The position numbers and the translations under genes are program-made. A stretch of 64,000 bases of DNA, taken from assembly GCF_030406905.1 (NCBI RefSeq), contig NZ_CP129137.1, positions 992,001 to 1,056,000 of the forward strand, written 5' to 3'. Below the pieces are notes generated by a model, which was not told the origin of the DNA, searched no databases, and saw only the letters and a program-made list of their open reading frames with translations. Positions 1 through 9,105 of the stretch are shown one piece after another. The first letter of the stretch is position 1. Each line of letters starts with the position of its first letter. This DNA is from Streptomyces sp. HUAS CB01 (GTDB lineage: Bacteria > Actinomycetota > Actinomycetes > Streptomycetales > Streptomycetaceae).

Positions 1-134
1 CGCACCGCGGCGAGTTCGGCATGATGACCGCGCTGCGCGGCACGGACATCACCATGGTTCCGCTGGCGCAGGCGGTGGAGACCCTGAAGACGGTCCCGGA
101 GGACCGTTACGAAGAGGCCGAGACGGTCCTCTGA
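1..134 (+). CDS. pfkA: ATP-dependent 6-phosphofructokinase, C-terminal end (partial)
   Basis: Only the last 43 codons are present; the reading frame enters at base 3 and ends at TGA 132-134. The tail reads HRGEFGMMTALRGTDITMVP followed by LAQAVETLKTVPEDRYEEAE. This matches the C-terminus of actinobacterial group III 6-phosphofructokinases, whose final helix carries a VPLxxAVxxLKTVPxxRY pattern. The enzyme phosphorylates fructose 6-phosphate in glycolysis. The catalytic and ATP-binding parts lie outside the window, so this rests on the tail alone. A strong hairpin follows directly. Confidence 0.8.
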   Translation, partial: HRGEFGMMTALRGTDITMVPLAQAVETLKTVPEDRYEEAETVL

Positions 135-151
135 CACGGACTCCGGGCGAG

Positions 152-189
152 GAACCGCCCCCGGTCGCAGCGGCGGCCGGGGGCGGTTC
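152..189 (+). terminator. Intrinsic terminator after pfkA
   Basis: A perfect 13-bp inverted repeat (arms GAACCGCCCCCGG at 152-164 and its complement at 177-189) encloses a 12-nt loop. It starts 18 bp after the pfkA stop and is followed by a weakly T-rich stretch (TAGTCTTGTCC). Confidence 0.8.
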
Positions 190-240
190 TAGTCTTGTCC
201 GGACAACAAGCGCGAATCAGGACGCTCCAGGAGTACGCAG

Positions 241-1200
241 ATGGATCACAGCGGGCACGGCGAGCACGGGATGCCGATGGACCTGCCGCCGTTCACGCTG
301 GGCAGGGGACTGGAATTCTCCGCGGATCCGTTCTTCCTGGTCGGCTGCCTCGTGGGGCTCGCGCTCTACGGCTGGGGCGTGGCGCGGCTGCGCCGGCGCG
401 GTGACGCCTGGCCGGTCGGACGGACGGTGTTCTTCACGCTGGGCGTGCTGAGCATCGCGCTGGTGATGTGCACCAGGCTGAACGACTACGGCATGGTCAT
501 GTTCAGCGTGCACATGGTCCAGCACATGGTGATCAGCATGCTGTCGCCGATCCTGCTGCTGCTCGGCGCCCCGGTGACGCTGGCGCTGCGCGCGCTGCCT
601 CCGGCGGGCCGCGGCCGCAAGGGCCCCCGCGAACTGCTGCTGGCCCTGCTGCACAGCCGCTACATGAAGATCGTCACGCACCCCGCGTTCACGATCCCGA
701 TGTTCATCGCCAGCCTGTACGGGCTCTACTTCACCCCGCTCTTCGACTTCCTCATGGGGTCCAGGCCCGGCCACATCGGAATGATGGTGCACTTCCTCGC
801 CGTCGGACTGATCTTCTTCTGGCCGATCATGGGCGTGGACCCGGGTCCGCACCGCCCCGGCTATGTGATGCGGATGCTGGAGCTCTTCGCCGGCATGCCC
901 TTCCACGCGTTCTTCGGCATCGCACTGATGATGGCGTCCGAGCCGATGGTGCAGGCGTACGCCGATCCCCCCGCGTCGCTCGGGATCAGCGCGCTCTCCG
1001 ACCAGAACGCGGCGGGCGGGATCGCCTGGGCGTTCAGCGAGATCCCGTCGGTGCTGGTGCTGATCGCCCTGGTGTTCCAGTGGTACCGCTCCGAGCAGCG
1101 CCAGGCCGTCCGCAAGGACCGGGCCGCGGACCGGGACGGCGACAAGGAGCTGGAGGCCTACAACGCGTATCTGGCCTCCCTCCAGGCCCGCAGCCGCTGA
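241..1200 (+). CDS. CtaG-like cytochrome c oxidase assembly membrane protein
   Basis: A 319-residue polytopic membrane protein of the caa3_CtaG family, associated with copper delivery and assembly of the aa3/caa3 cytochrome oxidase. A short His/Met-rich head (MDHSGHGEHGMPMD) could bind copper. About seven hydrophobic segments follow, at roughly residues 31-50, 66-82, 88-115, 140-162, 178-197, 212-235 and 258-285, with the conserved His pattern HMVQHM in the third. The C-terminus is charged and cytoplasmic. The ATG at 241 is preceded by a weak purine-rich stretch (CAGGAG at 229-234). The family call is firm; the exact oxidase partner is inferred. Confidence 0.87.
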   Translation: MDHSGHGEHGMPMDLPPFTLGRGLEFSADPFFLVGCLVGLALYGWGVARLRRRGDAWPVGRTVFFTLGVLSIALVMCTRLNDYGMVMFSVHMVQHMVISMLSPILLLLGAPVTLALRALPPAGRGRKGPRELLLALLHSRYMKIVTHPAFTIPMFIASLYGLYFTPLFDFLMGSRPGHIGMMVHFLAVGLIFFWPIMGVDPGPHRPGYVMRMLELFAGMPFHAFFGIALMMASEPMVQAYADPPASLGISALSDQNAAGGIAWAFSEIPSVLVLIALVFQWYRSEQRQAVRKDRAADRDGDKELEAYNAYLASLQARSR

Positions 1201-1466
1201 CGTCGGTCCGGGCCGCCCGGATCCGGCGGGTCGCCCGAACCGGCGGAGCCCCCGTGCTGATGTCCGGAAGGAGCGGGGTCCCCGGGACCCACTGATTCCC
1301 GGGACAGAGGGCCGGGCAGGCGGATCCCCCAAGGCGTGTGGGCGTCCGAGAGGGCGCGCGGTGACCGGCGCCCGGGAGTAGCGCGCCCCCCTCGTCCGGG
1401 GTGACGATGGCTCCACGGCCCCGACCGCGGCTCCCGGCCGCGGCGCCGGCCCGGAGGAGGACGCGC

Positions 1467-1625
1467 ATGTCCGGTTCCACGAAGACGATGGGTGTGCTGA
1501 CCGTGGCGTCCCTGGTGGTCGTGACGGGCTACACCGTGGCACTCGGAAGCAACGGCTGGCTGTGGTTCGCCTGGGTCGTACTGGGCCTCGTCACCCTGGG
1601 GATGCTGGCGTCCAAGCCCACCTGA
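1467..1625 (+). CDS. Small hydrophobic membrane protein (52 aa)
   Basis: The ATG at 1467 is chosen because GGAGGAGG lies 7-15 bp upstream; a longer in-frame extension to 1401 is Pro/Arg-rich and looks non-coding. The product has two predicted membrane segments, about residues 8-26 and 30-47, with only a few polar residues between them. It lies downstream of the CtaG-like gene on the same strand, so a link to the respiratory membrane is possible but unproven. No family recognised. A terminator hairpin overlaps its stop codon. Confidence 0.72.
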   Translation: MSGSTKTMGVLTVASLVVVTGYTVALGSNGWLWFAWVVLGLVTLGMLASKPT

Positions 1626-1654
1626 CCGCGGTCCGGGCTCGCCGGACGGCGGTC
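1624..1654. terminator. Hairpin between convergent genes
   Basis: 13-bp arms with one mismatch (1624-1636 and 1642-1654) and a 5-nt loop begin inside the TGA of the small membrane protein gene. A second perfect palindrome, CCCCGGCCGCGGCCGGGG, sits at 1662-1679. Together they probably end transcription from both sides before panE, whose stop is at 1722. Confidence 0.72.
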
Positions 1655-1721
1655 AGGGAGCCCCCGGCCGCGGCCGGGGCCGCCTCGTGGCGGTCGCCCG
1701 CGCCCGGCCCTCCACTGCCGG

Positions 1722-2648
1722 TCACGTCACCGGTGCCACTCGGGACTCGCGCAGGCCCAGCACCTCGTACAGGAAGCCGTTGACGGGGGTGGGGGTCCCG
1801 CTCCGCTCGCCGAGCCGGACGACGGCGCCGGTCCATGCCTCCAGCTCGGACGGCCTGCCGGACGCGATGTCACGGTGCAGCGAGGAAGTGCCCTCGGCGG
1901 GCTGCTGGTCGACGAAGGCCAGCGTGGACCGGACGATGTCGGCCGGAAGCGCGATGCCGTGTGCCTGCGCGAGCCGGTGGATCTCCGTCATCGCCTCCTC
2001 CAGCAGCCGCCGGGTCCCGGGCCGGGAACGGAACTCGCCGATGGTCGCGTCGGTGACGGCGCCCAGACCACCGAGCGGCACGACGAACAGGAACTTCGCC
2101 CACAGTTCCCGCCAGATGTCGTCGGGCACGACGGCGGTCACCCCGGCCTCCTCGAGTGCGGCCCTGAGACGCTCCACGCGCGCGGACCCCTTGTTGTCCC
2201 ACTCGCCGAAGGTGAGCGAGCCCGCGCCGCCGACGTGACGGATCCGGCCGGGGCCGTCGAGGAACGCGATGATCTTCGCGATGCCTGGTACGACCGCCTC
2301 CTGTCCGACGGCATCGGCGACCTCGGCGGGGGCCTCCACACCGTTCTGGAGGGGAAGCACCGCCGTGTCCGGACCGATCAGCGGGGCGAGGGCGTCGAGC
2401 ACGGCGGGCAGGTGCCCCGTCTTCACGCAGACGAGCACGTAGTCGGCCTCTCCGATCTCCCCGGGGTCGTCGGTCGCAGCCACCGGCAGCGAGAGGTCCC
2501 CGGCGGGACTCAGGACCGTCAGCCCGTCGCGCCGCAGGGCTTCGAGCTGGGCACCCCGCGCGACGAAGCGGACGTCGTGCCCGGCAGCCGCGAGCCTGCC
2601 CCCGAAGTAGCCCCCGACACCGCCCGCACCGATCACCACTGCCTTCAC
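1722..2648 (-). CDS. panE: 2-dehydropantoate 2-reductase (ApbA/PanE family)
   Basis: 308 residues, the usual family length. The protein opens with a Rossmann NADPH site, KAVVIGAGGVGGYFGGRLA, and carries the family signature LLPLQNGV-like segment (AVLPLQNGVEAPAEVADAVG) and the WxKFLFxxPLGGL catalytic segment (ELWAKFLFVVPLGGLGAVTD) with the conserved Lys. The enzyme reduces ketopantoate to pantoate for CoA synthesis; some family members act on other 2-oxoacids. GTG at 2646-2648 is taken as the start because AAGGGGA lies about 6 bp upstream and the GxGxxG motif must be at the N-terminus; the much longer upstream extension is out of character. Confidence 0.88.
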   Translation of the reverse strand: MKAVVIGAGGVGGYFGGRLAAAGHDVRFVARGAQLEALRRDGLTVLSPAGDLSLPVAATDDPGEIGEADYVLVCVKTGHLPAVLDALAPLIGPDTAVLPLQNGVEAPAEVADAVGQEAVVPGIAKIIAFLDGPGRIRHVGGAGSLTFGEWDNKGSARVERLRAALEEAGVTAVVPDDIWRELWAKFLFVVPLGGLGAVTDATIGEFRSRPGTRRLLEEAMTEIHRLAQAHGIALPADIVRSTLAFVDQQPAEGTSSLHRDIASGRPSELEAWTGAVVRLGERSGTPTPVNGFLYEVLGLRESRVAPVT

Positions 2649-2753
2649 GGAATCCCCTTCGTCACGGGGAGCACGGAGCCGCTCCCTCGCAGGAATGACT
2701 CCGCGGGGCACCGGCTTTGTTCCCGCGACCGAGCGGAACCGGACCCTGCGCCC

Positions 2754-2827
2754 GCGCCCCGGAGGGCCGGGGCCGTCGTTCCGGTACTCCGCGCCCCGGA
2801 GGGCCGGGGCGGTCGTTCCGGTATTCC
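2754..2827. repeat. Two tandem copies of a 37-bp hairpin-forming unit
   Basis: Two 37-bp units (2754-2790 and 2791-2827) differ at two positions and are followed by the first bases of a third. Each contains CCCCGG-AGGG-CCGGGG, which can fold into a small hairpin. They lie in the 519-bp gap between panE and plsC. Confidence 0.85.
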
Positions 2828-3167
2828 GCGCCCCGTTCCGGACAGGATGTCGACGGGAGGAGGGAGCCGCCCGTGCACCCGCTACGGCTCGCCGTACGAC
2901 GGCTGCGGCACACGCGGCCGCCCCGCACACCAGGCGGTCCGGTACGCGCGCCGACCTGACTACGATCGGCGCCACAGCACTCGGGGTGCCCCACGACCCA
3001 TGGCGGCGTCTGAAGGGCTGTCATACAACTGAGCAAGGAGTCGGCATAGTCCGGTCGGGACCGGCGACGGACGACCGGCCGTGCGGATGGACTTGCCGGG
3101 TGCGTCCACGCCGTGATCCGGCACCACACGGCCCCTGAGCCGAATCGGCAGAGTTGGGAGCGACACC
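2828..3167. other. Intergenic region upstream of plsC
   Basis: No convincing gene. TACGAT at 2960-2965 resembles a -10 box. A ten-codon reading frame (ATG 3000 to TGA about 3032) is followed by AAGGAG, which could be a leader peptide or chance. The region probably holds the panE and plsC promoters. Confidence 0.4.
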
Positions 3168-3884
3168 GTGTTCTACTACGTGCTCAAATACGTCATCCTG
3201 GGCCCGCTGCTGCGGGTGTTGTTCCGGCCCAGGATCGAGGGGCTCGAGCACATCCCGGCGGACGGCGCGGCGATCGTCGCCGGCAACCATCTGTCGTTCT
3301 CCGACCACTTCTTGATGCCTGCCATCCTGAAACGGCGCATCACGTTCCTCGCCAAGGCCGAGTACTTCACCGGCCCGGGGATCAAGGGCCGGCTGACGGC
3401 GGCCTTCTTCCGCAGTGCCGGGCAGATCCCCGTGGACCGCTCCGGCAAGGAGGCGGGCAAGGCGGCGATCCGCGAGGGCCTCGGCGTGCTGGGCAAGGGC
3501 GAGTTGCTCGGCATCTACCCGGAGGGCACACGGTCGCACGACGGCCGGCTCTACAAGGGCAAGGTCGGCGTCGCGGTGATGGCGCTCACCGCTCGGGTGC
3601 CCGTCGTGCCCTGCGCGATGGTCGGGACCTTCGAGATCCAGCCGCCGGGCCAGGTCCTGCCGAAGATCAAGCGGGTGACGATCCGCTTCGGCGAGCCGCT
3701 GGACTTCTCCCGGTACGCGGGGATGGAGAACGAGAAGGCGGTACTGCGCGCCGTCACGGACGAGATCATGTACGAGATCCTCGCCCTGTCCGGCCAGCAG
3801 TACGTCGACGAGTACGCGGTGAAGGTGAAGGCCGCCCAGGAGGACGGGGCGAAGGGCAGGCGGATGCCCCGGCTGAGACGCTGA
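3168..3884 (+). CDS. 1-acyl-sn-glycerol-3-phosphate acyltransferase (PlsC family)
   Basis: A 238-residue membrane-associated acyltransferase that transfers an acyl chain in phospholipid synthesis. Motifs in order: catalytic NHLSFSD (NHxxxxD, about residue 45), IPVDR, and YPEGTRSHDGRLYKGKVG (the EGTR block II/III, about 120-140), then VPVVPCAMVG. A single hydrophobic N-terminal segment (YVLKYVILGPLLRVLF) could anchor it. The start is GTG at 3168 with GGGAG upstream. PlsC-like proteins are multi-copy in Streptomyces, so the acyl acceptor is uncertain. Confidence 0.87.
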   Translation: MFYYVLKYVILGPLLRVLFRPRIEGLEHIPADGAAIVAGNHLSFSDHFLMPAILKRRITFLAKAEYFTGPGIKGRLTAAFFRSAGQIPVDRSGKEAGKAAIREGLGVLGKGELLGIYPEGTRSHDGRLYKGKVGVAVMALTARVPVVPCAMVGTFEIQPPGQVLPKIKRVTIRFGEPLDFSRYAGMENEKAVLRAVTDEIMYEILALSGQQYVDEYAVKVKAAQEDGAKGRRMPRLRR

Positions 3885-3894
3885 CGCGCAACGG

Positions 3895-3928
3895 ACGGGT
3901 GCGGTCCGGGAGCAGGGGCCGCACCCGT
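3895..3928. terminator. Bidirectional terminator between plsC and ureD
   Basis: Perfect 10-bp arms ACGGGTGCGG (3895-3904) and CCGCACCCGT (3919-3928) around a 14-nt loop, between convergent genes. Confidence 0.75.
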
Positions 3929-4012
3929 GTAGACGCCACCGCTCCGGCCCGGACGCGGCGCTGCGGGCCGGCCCTGGCCACCGGGCCGGACCGCAGGCAC
4001 TCGGGCTCGCGT

Positions 4013-4768
4013 TCAGCCGCGGGCGGCCCCGCTCGGGGCGACCTCGCTCAGTGCGGTGTCGAGCAGCCGGCGCAGACACAGCGCATCGGGGGCGACCGCG
4101 GTGACCAGCGCGGCAGGGCCCGCGAGCGGGGTGAGCACGGCCGTCTCCCCGAACTGCCGCGGCTCCGGGGGGTCGTCGCCGAAGTCGGGTTCCACCACGA
4201 GGAGTTGACCGACCGCTCGGTGACCGCCGAGCACCGCCCCGCCGTCCCAACCGCCGGGCGCACCGGGGCCGAAGGCGAGTTCCTGGTCCAGCAGCGGGCG
4301 ACCGGCGCGGTGGACGGTGAGGCGCGTGGTGAGCGTGCCGGTCTCCTCGCCGTGCCTGCCGAGGATCTGCTCCTCGCGCAGCACGAGGCGCGCCGTCCCG
4401 GCGAGCGCCACCCGCGTGTGCATCCGCAGTTCGCTGCCGCGTGCCGAGATCAGCTGCTCCGGCAGCCAGCGCAGTTCCGCGTCCTCCCCCACGTCCAGCG
4501 AGATGTCGTAGGCGGCGGCCTCCGGGGTGCGTCCGGGCAGCGCCACGGTGGCCGCGGCGGAGTCCATGTGCAGCCGGGCGCCTTCGCCGACACCGACCTC
4601 GATCGCGAGCCGGTCCCCGCCGAGCGGGGCGCTCATCGCGCCGACGACGGTGACCCTCGTGTACGGTCCGCCGGCGCGGGTCCGGCGCAGCGCCAGCGGA
4701 CCGTCGCTCTCCAGCACGGGCAGTGCGTCGCGCTCGGCGACGACCCGTGCGGTGGCCCGGACGCTCAT
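4013..4768 (-). CDS. ureD: Urease accessory protein UreD
   Basis: A 251-residue UreD/UreH-type protein, the scaffold that binds apo-urease and, with UreF and UreG, directs nickel into the active site. Recognisable stretches are GPLALRRTR, YTRVTVVGAMSAPLGGDRL and the L/RWLPEQLISARGS segment typical of the family. The start chosen is ATG 4766-4768, seven bases after the ureG stop. The longer frame to 4834 runs back into ureG. It is the last gene of the operon. No clear ribosome site precedes it, which fits translational coupling to ureG. Confidence 0.9.
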   Translation of the reverse strand: MSVRATARVVAERDALPVLESDGPLALRRTRAGGPYTRVTVVGAMSAPLGGDRLAIEVGVGEGARLHMDSAAATVALPGRTPEAAAYDISLDVGEDAELRWLPEQLISARGSELRMHTRVALAGTARLVLREEQILGRHGEETGTLTTRLTVHRAGRPLLDQELAFGPGAPGGWDGGAVLGGHRAVGQLLVVEPDFGDDPPEPRQFGETAVLTPLAGPAALVTAVAPDALCLRRLLDTALSEVAPSGAARG

Positions 4769-4775
4769 CCGGCGG

Positions 4776-5462
<687 letters not shown>

Positions 5463-5751
5463 GGGGCGGCTCCCTCGTGGTGCTGCCGCGGAGCGTGGGC
5501 TGCTCCGCGGTCCGTGGCGCCGGCGCGTGGACGGTCGCGGTGGGCTCGTGGGGCGAGTGGTCTCGGGTGCTGCGGTGTGCGCGGCGGGGGCTGGTGTTGC
5601 CTGGGCTACGTCGGCTGCGGGCTCCGTGGTCGGGGGTCGGGGGGCCGGGGCTGGAGGCAGGAGGCGGAGGGCTCTGTCTGCGGCGGGCGCGGCTCCGGGG
5701 CTGTGGGTCGTGTGGCTCCGTGTGGCTCCTGAGGGGTGTGGGCGTGGGGCG
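5463..5751. other. Strand-asymmetric spacer inside the urease operon
   Basis: A 289-bp gap separates ureF from ureG, unlike the touching or overlapping joints elsewhere in the operon. The plus strand is G- and T-rich (runs such as GGGGGTCGGGG and repeated TGTGG), so the mRNA would be C/A-rich here. No reading frame with recognisable protein content on either strand. It may be decayed sequence, an expanded low-complexity tract or an internal regulatory segment. Confidence 0.5.
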
Positions 5752-6585
5752 CTATGAGGCGAAGAGCCGCACGGGCCAGGCCGCGTGCTGTTCCGCGGTG
5801 ATCTCCAGCAGCGGGGCCGAGGCGGCGGGGAGGGCCTCGGTTCCGTGTTCGGCGGCCTGCCGTGCCGCGGTCACGGCCCGCCCGGCGACCCGGTCCATGT
5901 CGGGGGTCAGCCGGGCGAGGACGGCGGTGGCCTCGAAGGGGTCCAGGCTCAGCAGGCGCACGGCGGCGGTGGCGGGTCCGCCGACGGCCTCGTACACGGC
6001 ACAGTGCGCGGCGTCCTCGGGGCCGAGCCCGGCGGCACGGGCGGTGAGCCCGAGCACGACGGGCTGGTGCGCCCCCTTCGGCAGGGCACGGGCGAGGGCG
6101 TCCAGTTCCGGTGACGGCCAGGTGGCGCGGGCGGCCCGCATCAGCTGCCGACCGAGCTTCCGCGCCGATGCGCGCAGGGCCGGTGACGGGGTGCGCGCAT
6201 CGGCGGCCTTGTCGAGTGCGAGCGGGTCCAGCCCGAGCGCCGCCGCGGCGGCCAGCCCGGCGGCGGTCAGGCCCGTGGTGTGCAGCCGTCCCCGGCAGAA
6301 CGCCGCGAGGTCCCGGGCGTCGCCGAGCCGGCCCGCCCTGACCGCCGCCTCGGCCCCGCCGGAGTGGGCGTGCCCGCCGGCCGGGAACCTCCCGTCGGCG
6401 AGGACGAGCAGCGCGGCACGCGCCGGGGCACCGGACCGTGGTCCGGCCTCCTCCGCCCCGCGCGCTCCCGCGGCCGCGTGCTGCCCGTCCCCGGCGGGCC
6501 CGGCGCCCCGGTCCCCACCGGGCGACGGGAGCGGACGGAGGCCGTTCGCGCGGGCCTCCGTGTGCGGGTCCATGACGTCGCTCAT
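5752..6585 (-). CDS. ureF: Urease accessory protein UreF
   Basis: 277 residues, all helical, acting with UreD as the platform that engages the UreG GTPase. The family core begins near residue 55 ([25 protein letters not shown], the equivalent of the L-x-D-S-x-x-P-x-G-x-F-x-x-S-x-G-x-E block). The first 50 residues are Gly/Pro/Ala-rich and variable. ATG 6583-6585 lies two bases beyond the ureC stop; a second ATG 12 bases later is a possible alternative. Confidence 0.88.
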   Translation of the reverse strand: MSDVMDPHTEARANGLRPLPSPGGDRGAGPAGDGQHAAAGARGAEEAGPRSGAPARAALLVLADGRFPAGGHAHSGGAEAAVRAGRLGDARDLAAFCRGRLHTTGLTAAGLAAAAALGLDPLALDKAADARTPSPALRASARKLGRQLMRAARATWPSPELDALARALPKGAHQPVVLGLTARAAGLGPEDAAHCAVYEAVGGPATAAVRLLSLDPFEATAVLARLTPDMDRVAGRAVTAARQAAEHGTEALPAASAPLLEITAEQHAAWPVRLFAS

Positions 6586-6587
6586 GA

Positions 6588-8309
6588 TCAGAACAGGAAG
6601 TAGCGCTGGGCCATCGGCAGTTCGCCGGCGGGCGCGGGCTCCACCGCGTCGCCGTCGACGGTCACCGTGAAGGTGTCGGCGTCGACCTCGACGCGGGGCA
6701 GGGCGTCGTTCTCCTTCATGTCCGCCTTGGTGACACCGCGGGTGCTGCGGATCGGGACGAAGCGCTTGCCCAGGCCGAGGCGTTCGGGCAGCCCGTCCTC
6801 GATCGCGGCGCCGGAGACGAAGTTGAACGAGTTGGCCGCCGGGGCCCTGCCGAGCGCGCCGAACATGGGGCGCGGGAGCACGGGCTGGGGGGTGGGGATG
6901 GAAGCGTTGGCGTCGCCCATCTGCGCGTACGCGATCTGTCCGCCCTTGAGGACGAGTTGGGGCTTCACACCGAAGAAGGCCGGTTCCCACAGCACCAGGT
7001 CGGCGAGCTTGCCCGGCTCGACCGAACCGATCTCGTGGTCGAGTCCCTGCGCGACGGCCGGATTGATCGTGTACTTGGCGACGTACCGGCGGGCCCTCAG
7101 GTTGTCGGCGCGGCCGTCGCCCGGCAGGGCGCCGCGGCGCCGCTTCATCGCGTGCGCCGTCTGCCAGGTCCGCAGGACGACCTCGCCGACGCGTCCCATG
7201 GCCTGGGAGTCGGACGAGACGATGGAGATGGCGCCGATGTCGTGGAGGACGTCCTCGGCGGCGATGGTCGACGGCCTGATCCTGGACTCGGCGAAGGCGA
7301 GGTCCTCCGGGACCGCCGGGTTGAGGTGATGGCAGACCATCAGCATGTCGAGGTGTTCCTCGATGGTGTTGACGGTGTGCGGCCTGGTCGGGTTGGTGGA
7401 GCTGGGCAGGACGTACGGCTCGGAGACGACGGTGATGATGTCCGGGGCGTGCCCTCCGCCCGCGCCCTCGGTGTGGTAGGCGTGGATGGTCCGGCCCGCG
7501 ATCGCCGCGAGTGTGTCGCCCACGAACCCGGCTTCGTTGAGGGTGTCGGTGTGGATGGCGAGCTGTGCGCCGGTCTCCTCGCAGACCCCGAGGCAGGCGT
7601 CGATGACGGCCGGCGTGGCCCCCCAGTCCTCGTGGATCTTGAAGCCGAGTGCGCCGCCGCGCAGTTGGGAGTACATGCCCTCGCGGGACGTCGTGTTGCC
7701 CTTGCCGAGCAGCCCGATGTTGACGGGGAACGACTCGAGCGCCTCGAACATCCGGGCGAGATGCCAGGGTCCGGGGGTGATCGTGGTCGCCTTGGTCCCC
7801 TCGGCGGGCCCGGTGCCCCCGCCGACGAGCGTGGTGATCCCGGACGTCAGCGCCTGCTCGACCACGGTGGGCGAGATGAAGTGGACGTGGGCGTCGACGG
7901 CGCCCGCTGTGACGATCTTCCCGTTGCCCGAGATGACCTCGGTCTCGGGTCCGATGACGAGGTCCGGGTGGACGCCGTCCATCGTGTCCGGGTTGCCCGC
8001 CTTGCCGATGCCGGTGACGCGCCCGTCCCGGATGCCGATGTCGGCCTTGACGACCCCCCAGTGGTCGATGATCACCGCACCGGTGACGACCGTGTCCGGG
8101 GCGCCCTCCGCCCGTGTCGTACGGGACTGGCCCATGGACTCGCGGATCACCTTGCCGCCGCCGAAGACCGCCTCGTCGCCGGCCCGTCCGGGGCCCCCGG
8201 AGCGGTCCTCCTCGATCTCGACGAGGAGGTCGGTGTCGGCGAGACGGATCCGGTCGCCGGTCGTGGGGCCGAAGAGGTCCGCGTACACCGCGCGCGTCAG
8301 TTCAGGCAC
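6588..8309 (-). CDS. ureC: Urease alpha subunit
   Basis: 573 residues, the standard length for the catalytic subunit that hydrolyses urea to ammonia and carbamate in the cytoplasm. Nickel ligands are visible: HVH at about residues 141-143, the carbamylated Lys in [12 protein letters not shown] (about 224), and Asp in SSDSQAMGR (about 367). The flap MVCHHLNP carries the mobile Cys and active-site His (about 326-328). GTG at 8307-8309 is chosen, overlapping ureB by 8 bp with GGAG upstream; the longer frame to 8387 adds 26 Arg-rich residues that lack family similarity. Confidence 0.97.
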   Translation of the reverse strand: MPELTRAVYADLFGPTTGDRIRLADTDLLVEIEEDRSGGPGRAGDEAVFGGGKVIRESMGQSRTTRAEGAPDTVVTGAVIIDHWGVVKADIGIRDGRVTGIGKAGNPDTMDGVHPDLVIGPETEVISGNGKIVTAGAVDAHVHFISPTVVEQALTSGITTLVGGGTGPAEGTKATTITPGPWHLARMFEALESFPVNIGLLGKGNTTSREGMYSQLRGGALGFKIHEDWGATPAVIDACLGVCEETGAQLAIHTDTLNEAGFVGDTLAAIAGRTIHAYHTEGAGGGHAPDIITVVSEPYVLPSSTNPTRPHTVNTIEEHLDMLMVCHHLNPAVPEDLAFAESRIRPSTIAAEDVLHDIGAISIVSSDSQAMGRVGEVVLRTWQTAHAMKRRRGALPGDGRADNLRARRYVAKYTINPAVAQGLDHEIGSVEPGKLADLVLWEPAFFGVKPQLVLKGGQIAYAQMGDANASIPTPQPVLPRPMFGALGRAPAANSFNFVSGAAIEDGLPERLGLGKRFVPIRSTRGVTKADMKENDALPRVEVDADTFTVTVDGDAVEPAPAGELPMAQRYFLF

Positions 8310-8649
8310 GGGGGGCTCCGTTCCGCGCCGGGGCGTCGCTCGTGTCGAGCGGTCCCGCGGTCTCGCCGCGCAGTCCCGCGACGACACGCAGTCCCGCGAT
8401 CGGTACGAGCTCGACCTCCACGGGGATCCCGGGCTCGAACCGGACGGCGGTGCCCGCCGCGATGTTCAGCCGCAGGCCGCGCGCGGCGGCGCGGTCGAAG
8501 TCGAGCCCGGGGTTGGCCTCGGCGAAGTGGTAGTGGGAGCCGACCTGTACGGGCCGGTCCGCTGCGTTGAGGACGGTCAGCCGGGTGACCTCGCGGCCTT
8601 CGTTCAGCCGGACCGGTCCGTCGGCGTGCAGGATCTCTCCGGGGATCAT
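8302..8649 (-). CDS. ureB: Urease beta subunit
   Basis: A 115-residue structural subunit. It starts [20 protein letters not shown] and carries [18 protein letters not shown], the conserved beta-subunit block. The ATG at 8649 is preceded by GGGAG, 13 bp after the ureA stop. The C-terminal 12 residues are variable. Confidence 0.96.
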   Translation of the reverse strand: MIPGEILHADGPVRLNEGREVTRLTVLNAADRPVQVGSHYHFAEANPGLDFDRAAARGLRLNIAAGTAVRFEPGIPVEVELVPIAGLRVVAGLRGETAGPLDTSDAPARNGAPRA

Positions 8650-8662
8650 GGGCGCGCTCCCG

Positions 8663-8965
8663 TCAGACGATCGGGTCGTGGACCGTGACGAGCTTGGTCC
8701 CGTCGGGGAAGGTCGCCTCGACCTGGACGTCGTGGATCATCTCGGGGATGCCCTCCATGACGTCGTCGCGGGTGAGCACCTTCCGTCCGGACGCCATGAG
8801 TTCGGCGACGGTGCGTCCGTCGCGGGCGCCCTCGAGGATGTGCGTGGTGATGAGGGCCACGGACTCGGGGTGGTTGAGCTTCACCCCGCGTGCCCTGCGC
8901 TTCTCCGCGACGTCTGCGGCGACATGGATGAGCAGCCGTTCCTGCTCATGCGGCGTCAGTTGCAC
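8663..8965 (-). CDS. ureA: Urease gamma subunit
   Basis: A 100-residue subunit, exactly the family length when the GTG at 8963-8965 is used. It is preceded by AGGTGGAG. A longer frame reaches 9049 but its extra 28 residues are not family-like. Diagnostic stretches: [40 protein letters not shown] and [12 protein letters not shown]. First gene of ureABCFGD. Confidence 0.96.
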   Translation of the reverse strand: MQLTPHEQERLLIHVAADVAEKRRARGVKLNHPESVALITTHILEGARDGRTVAELMASGRKVLTRDDVMEGIPEMIHDVQVEATFPDGTKLVTVHDPIV

Positions 8966-9025
8966 GTTCTCCACCTCACGTTCGGCCTGCCCGGACGCAG
9001 CCGGGTGCGGCGGACGGTAGTGGAC

Positions 9026-9042
9026 GTCAACAGTCTGTTGAC
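9026..9042. promoter_or_regulatory. Perfect 17-bp palindrome upstream of ureA
   Basis: GTCAACAG-T-CTGTTGAC, two 8-bp arms with a single central base, lies about 60 bp before the ureA start. It looks like a protein-binding operator controlling the urease operon. The TTGAC in each arm also resembles a -35 element. The regulator is unknown. Confidence 0.65.
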
Positions 9043-9067
9043 TCTCCACGGCCCTTCCGCTGCCAAG

Positions 9068-9105
9068 GTTTGAACGTTAAGGCCGAAGTTTTTCCGGCGC
9101 GTTAA
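9068..9105 (-). promoter_or_regulatory. GlnR-like box upstream of the urease operon
   Basis: Read on the minus strand from 9105, half-sites TTAAC, GAAAA and CAAAC fall at 11, 11 and 22-nt register. They match three of the four elements of the published GlnR pattern gTnAC-n6-GaAAC-n6-gTnAC-n6-GaAAC, each with one mismatch. GlnR control of urease genes is known in Streptomyces. The box begins at the tetR stop codon and lies about 100-140 bp before ureA. Confidence 0.5.

Noticed and set aside
217..1542. Long minus-strand open frame opposite the CtaG-like gene
   Set aside because: It is the antisense shadow of a well-supported gene, His/Arg/Gln-rich and without recognisable domains.
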